Source: Fidelibacterota bacterium UBA2125 (GTDB taxonomy: Bacteria; Fidelibacterota; Marinisomatia; Marinisomatales; S15-B10). From it: a stretch of DNA of 15,458 bases. Under the pieces are notes generated by a model, which saw only the letters and a list, made by a program, of their open reading frames with translations, had not been told where the DNA came from and searched no databases. This document shows, one piece after another, positions 13,037 through 15,458 of this stretch. The DNA lies in contig DCXX01000015.1 in NCBI GenBank assembly GCA_002329125.1, forward strand, positions 1-15,458, written 5' to 3'. Each line of letters opens with the position of its first letter. Within the stretch, counting starts at the first letter, position 1. The position numbers and the translations under genes are program-made.

Positions 13037-13920
13037 CACTTATCCCTCACTACAAGAATTGGGCAATTTGCTTTTTCCAGAGTTTTCATTGGTTTGCTTC
13101 CCAAAAAGAATTTAGCAAGGGCGGACTTGCTGGAGGAACCCATAACAATGAGATGATCTTCACCAGCCGTTTCAATAAAAGTATTAACCGGATCTCCCGT
13201 GATAAATTTCTGTTCATGATCTACCTGTTGAGACTCAAGATGTTGCAATGCTGCTTCTGCCGCCCCGCTGTAACCTGGCCCAAATTCTTCTGTCTTTGAA
13301 ACGGTCATGATAGTAACAGGAAAATTCATCTGTTTTGCAATCGTGGCACCGAAGCGGACAGCCCGGTCGGTAGCGGAAGAGTCATCCACACAAAGAAGGA
13401 TTCTGTAGTGGCGGTCTTGGTCTACATTTTTCATCACCAGCACAGAAGTGGGAAGATACTGGAGCAGATCGTGGGCCATATTCCTCCCTTTGCTTCCACC
13501 TATAATAGACACCATATATTCATCCTCACTACACTCCCGGCGGAGTTCATCGACAATGTCACCTTCCCGCAAAATAAGATCTATATCCTGACCATAGCTT
13601 CCGGGTAAGGCCATTCGGTATCGACCTTTCTCCTCTACCATGTTGAGAGGATTGAATCCGTTATCATCCGAATTCTCCAGAAAACCGGATGTTTTGAGAT
13701 CGTCGAATGCCCACCTCAACACTTCAACCCCAGGGTGATAAATCTCCCACTTTGCCAACGTATCCCGGGCAAGGGAAACTCGGCCGGCGTAAAGTTCTTT
13801 CGGCTTAGGACCTACATAGACCACCGCCAACTGAGCGCCGAATGACTTGGCTACCTTTGACCCCATCCGCAGAGTGGATTCGGAAAATTCCTGACTGCTG
13901 ACCGCTAAGAGGAACTTCAT
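13036..13920 (-). CDS. Tandem-domain universal stress protein
   Basis: A 294-residue cytoplasmic protein with two Usp domains (about 1-165 and 171-294). Domain 2 has the family opening RILLCVDDSSATDRAVRFG (173-191), with Asp179 placed to bind nucleotide, and the phosphate loop MGSSSKSALAKFFLGS (260-275) followed by NCPILVV. The classical loop is G-x2-G-x9-G-S/T. Here the second Gly is Ser264, and G261, G274 and S275 are kept. Domain 1 has the looser loop GGSKGRNMAHD and a long insertion (about 70-110), and it probably does not bind ATP. The role is inferred to be stress or energy-state response. It lies between a transporter gene (71-bp gap) and the SDR gene (1-nt overlap). Confidence 0.9.
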   Translation of the reverse strand: MKFLLAVSSQEFSESTLRMGSKVAKSFGAQLAVVYVGPKPKELYAGRVSLARDTLAKWEIYHPGVEVLRWAFDDLKTSGFLENSDDNGFNPLNMVEEKGRYRMALPGSYGQDIDLILREGDIVDELRRECSEDEYMVSIIGGSKGRNMAHDLLQYLPTSVLVMKNVDQDRHYRILLCVDDSSATDRAVRFGATIAKQMNFPVTIMTVSKTEEFGPGYSGAAEAALQHLESQQVDHEQKFITGDPVNTFIETAGEDHLIVMGSSSKSALAKFFLGSKPMKTLEKANCPILVVRDK

Positions 13921-13933
13921 AACCTCATCGGGA

Positions 13934-13960
13934 TTATGAATGGAGTTTTTTCCATCATAA
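13934..13960. repeat. Near-perfect hairpin upstream of the Usp gene
   Basis: TTATGAATGGA (13934-13944) pairs with TCCATCATAA (13951-13960), leaving one bulged A and a 6-nt loop. It lies 14 bp before the Usp ATG, in the only sizeable gap between the transporter and Usp genes. No T-run follows on either strand except the loop itself, so it is not a standard terminator. An operator or a 5' leader structure is possible. A weak TTGAAC/TATGAT pair with 19-bp spacing overlaps it. Confidence 0.4.
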
Positions 13961-13991
13961 GTAATGTCGGTTTCATTTGTTCAATATACAA

Positions 13992-15386
13992 TTATCCCAT
14001 TAAGGGCCAAAACAGATGAATAAAAAGCAGCAAGACAGCAATGGACATGACAGTCATTTTCCAGCCAGCCCTGAGATAATCCGACGATTTTACCAATCCG
14101 CTGGAATGAATGATCATGCAGGTTGGGGATGCCACAACGGTGAGATAGGCGAACGCCGAGGCTAATGCGGTTGAGAGTGCAACCATAACTGCATTACCGC
14201 CCATGTTCAAAACAATCGGTCCAAGCACAGCGACCGTAGCTGCATTACTGAGGAAATTTGTCAATCCCGAAGTGAGAAAAATTGAGACGAAAGATCTGGA
14301 AAAATCAACATTGGAGGTAATCACTTGGAGTCCTTCGATAACATTGTTCGCCACCCAGAGCGCTGCGCCGGTATCCTTCATTTGAATCCCGATAGAGATG
14401 GCCGAACCAAAAAGCATGATGACACCCCAGTTGGTATTCCGATTCAAATCTTGCCACTCCACCAGACCCATGGCAAGATATAAAACAACACCCATGAGCG
14501 CCACAATGCCAAGACCAATCTTTGGGCTGAGAAAAACCCACCCTAGAAAGACTAAGACAAACACACCCATAGCGGTTATCTGACTTCCCGTAATCTGGCC
14601 GGATCTTGCAACCTGTACCTTCAGTTTTCTCACAGCTGAATCAAGAATCGTTTTTTCAGGGCGAAATGTCCACCACAGAATCATGATGGCGAGAGGAATC
14701 TCAATAAGAAGTATGGGGTAGGCATATTTCATCCAATCCAGATAGGAGAGATTGCCCATACCAAACTGTGACAGATAGCCGATCATAATGACGTTCCTGC
14801 CGCCGCCGGAAGGTGTCCCTATGGAACCCATGGCACTGCCGTATGCAATTGAAAAAAGGATGAGAGAAGTGAGTCCAGCAACCTTTTTTGGATCGCGACT
14901 GGTGTGTCTTACCAGCGTCAAACCTACAGGCATCATCATGGCTGTCACTGTATGTTCACCGATAAATGATGACAGCAGTGCACAGACAGCAACGAAACCG
15001 GCGATGATACGCCAGGTCTTGTGCCCTGTGATATTGATAATTCCCAAGGCAAGTCGTGTATCCAGATCCTGAGAAACGATGGCCACTGCCAGCATGAGGG
15101 ACCCCATAATGAAAAAAACCGCATCACTCATAAAAGAAGATGCAACCTGATTTGGCGTAGCGATGCCGAACAGCACCTGGAATACGAGAATGAGCATAGC
15201 CACTGCAGGGAGCGGAATGGGCTCAAAAACGATCAGAAGAATGGTGGAAAGAACAATGATGATGGTATGGTACCCTTCAGCCGTCAAGCCTTGCGGCGTA
15301 GGCAACAGGTATAGAACAGTAGAGAGAAGAAGAGAGATAAGCAGCCACTTACGTTGAGTGGCCCAATAGATAATGTTTAAGATCAC
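13992..15386 (-). CDS. SLC13/DASS family anion transporter
   Basis: A 464-residue inner-membrane permease with about eleven helices and two inverted-repeat halves, as in sodium-coupled di/tricarboxylate and sulfate transporters. The first re-entrant hairpin ends SSFIGEHTVTAMMMPVG (139-155) and is followed by SIGTPSGGGRNVIMIGYL (188-205). The second half has TNFLSNAATVAVLGP (376-390) and the matching SPTCMIIHSSG. In typical members both hairpins carry Ser-Asn-Thr. Here the first is Glu144-His145-Thr146 and the second Ser380-Asn381-Ala382, so cation coupling may differ. The substrate is unknown. The start is GTG at 15386, with no ribosome site directly before it but overlapped by a tiny upstream frame. 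An in-frame stop at 15418-15420 leaves little choice of start. Confidence 0.9.
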   Translation of the reverse strand: MILNIIYWATQRKWLLISLLLSTVLYLLPTPQGLTAEGYHTIIIVLSTILLIVFEPIPLPAVAMLILVFQVLFGIATPNQVASSFMSDAVFFIMGSLMLAVAIVSQDLDTRLALGIINITGHKTWRIIAGFVAVCALLSSFIGEHTVTAMMMPVGLTLVRHTSRDPKKVAGLTSLILFSIAYGSAMGSIGTPSGGGRNVIMIGYLSQFGMGNLSYLDWMKYAYPILLIEIPLAIMILWWTFRPEKTILDSAVRKLKVQVARSGQITGSQITAMGVFVLVFLGWVFLSPKIGLGIVALMGVVLYLAMGLVEWQDLNRNTNWGVIMLFGSAISIGIQMKDTGAALWVANNVIEGLQVITSNVDFSRSFVSIFLTSGLTNFLSNAATVAVLGPIVLNMGGNAVMVALSTALASAFAYLTVVASPTCMIIHSSGLVKSSDYLRAGWKMTVMSIAVLLLFIHLFWPLMG

Positions 15387-15412
15387 GAGATTTGTTTCAC
15401 TATAGTGCCCAT
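15383..15412 (-). other. Nine-codon frame overlapping the transporter start
   Basis: An ATG at 15412 opens a nine-residue frame (MGTIVKQIS) whose TGA overlaps the transporter's GTG as GTGA, the same junction seen three times at 155-786. AGGAG lies upstream, but only one base from the ATG, which is too close for an efficient ribosome site. It may be a coupling leader, or chance. Confidence 0.25.
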
Positions 15413-15458
15413 TCTCCTAATCTGTATAGTAGGTTTCATCAGCCGGCCGGAGTGTTCT

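Overview
The window reads as chromosomal DNA from an aerobic, probably Gram-negative bacterium. It has an aa3-type cytochrome c oxidase operon, an Rrf2 regulator, short-form ThiI, moderate GC content, many GTG starts and very tight gene packing. The mix (two oxidase subunit III genes, a CPxC mini-protein and a CcoN-like mini-protein after the oxidase) is reminiscent of the Bacteroidota/Ignavibacteria/Marinimicrobia side of bacteria. That is an inference, and nothing here fixes the taxon. I see no rRNA, tRNA, CRISPR array or intact mobile element.

Layout. (1) 1-1211, minus strand: a four-gene translationally coupled cluster (unknown soluble protein, VKOR-type thiol oxidoreductase, membrane-anchored zinc ribbon, and a membrane protein cut by the window edge). 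All three junctions are 4-nt GTGA overlaps. (2) 1312-3553, plus strand: an EamA-type drug/metabolite exporter, a DUF123-type GIY-YIG protein and an AT-rich LysR regulator preceded by two inverted repeats. (3) 3578-8410, minus strand: the oxidase operon in the order subunit II, I, III, III, IV, a small CPYC membrane protein, and a four-helix CcoN-like protein. (4) 8411-9158: a 748-bp stretch without a convincing gene, holding short open fragments in several frames and a 12-bp inverted repeat. (5) 9159-15386, minus strand: an SLC13/DASS anion transporter, a tandem universal stress protein, an SDR oxidoreductase, a class II glutamine amidotransferase, a DUF2231 membrane protein, ThiI, and an Rrf2 regulator with its own near-consensus promoter.

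How it works together. Region 3 builds a proton-pumping terminal oxidase. Its subunit I keeps the haem/CuB ligands and the D-channel residues, but by hand alignment it has Phe where the K-channel Lys is expected, and subunit II lacks the usual K-channel entry Glu motif. Region 1 suggests thiol redox chemistry at the membrane, although the VKOR protein lacks one of the expected shuttle cysteines. Region 5 joins transport, stress and metabolic genes with sulfur transfer to tRNA (ThiI) and a probable Fe-S or redox-sensing repressor (Rrf2).

The most rewarding points are the K-channel-variant oxidase and its accessory mini-proteins, the Cys-deficient VKOR within the GTGA-coupled cluster, the dyads before the LysR gene, and the decayed-looking 8411-9158 gap.
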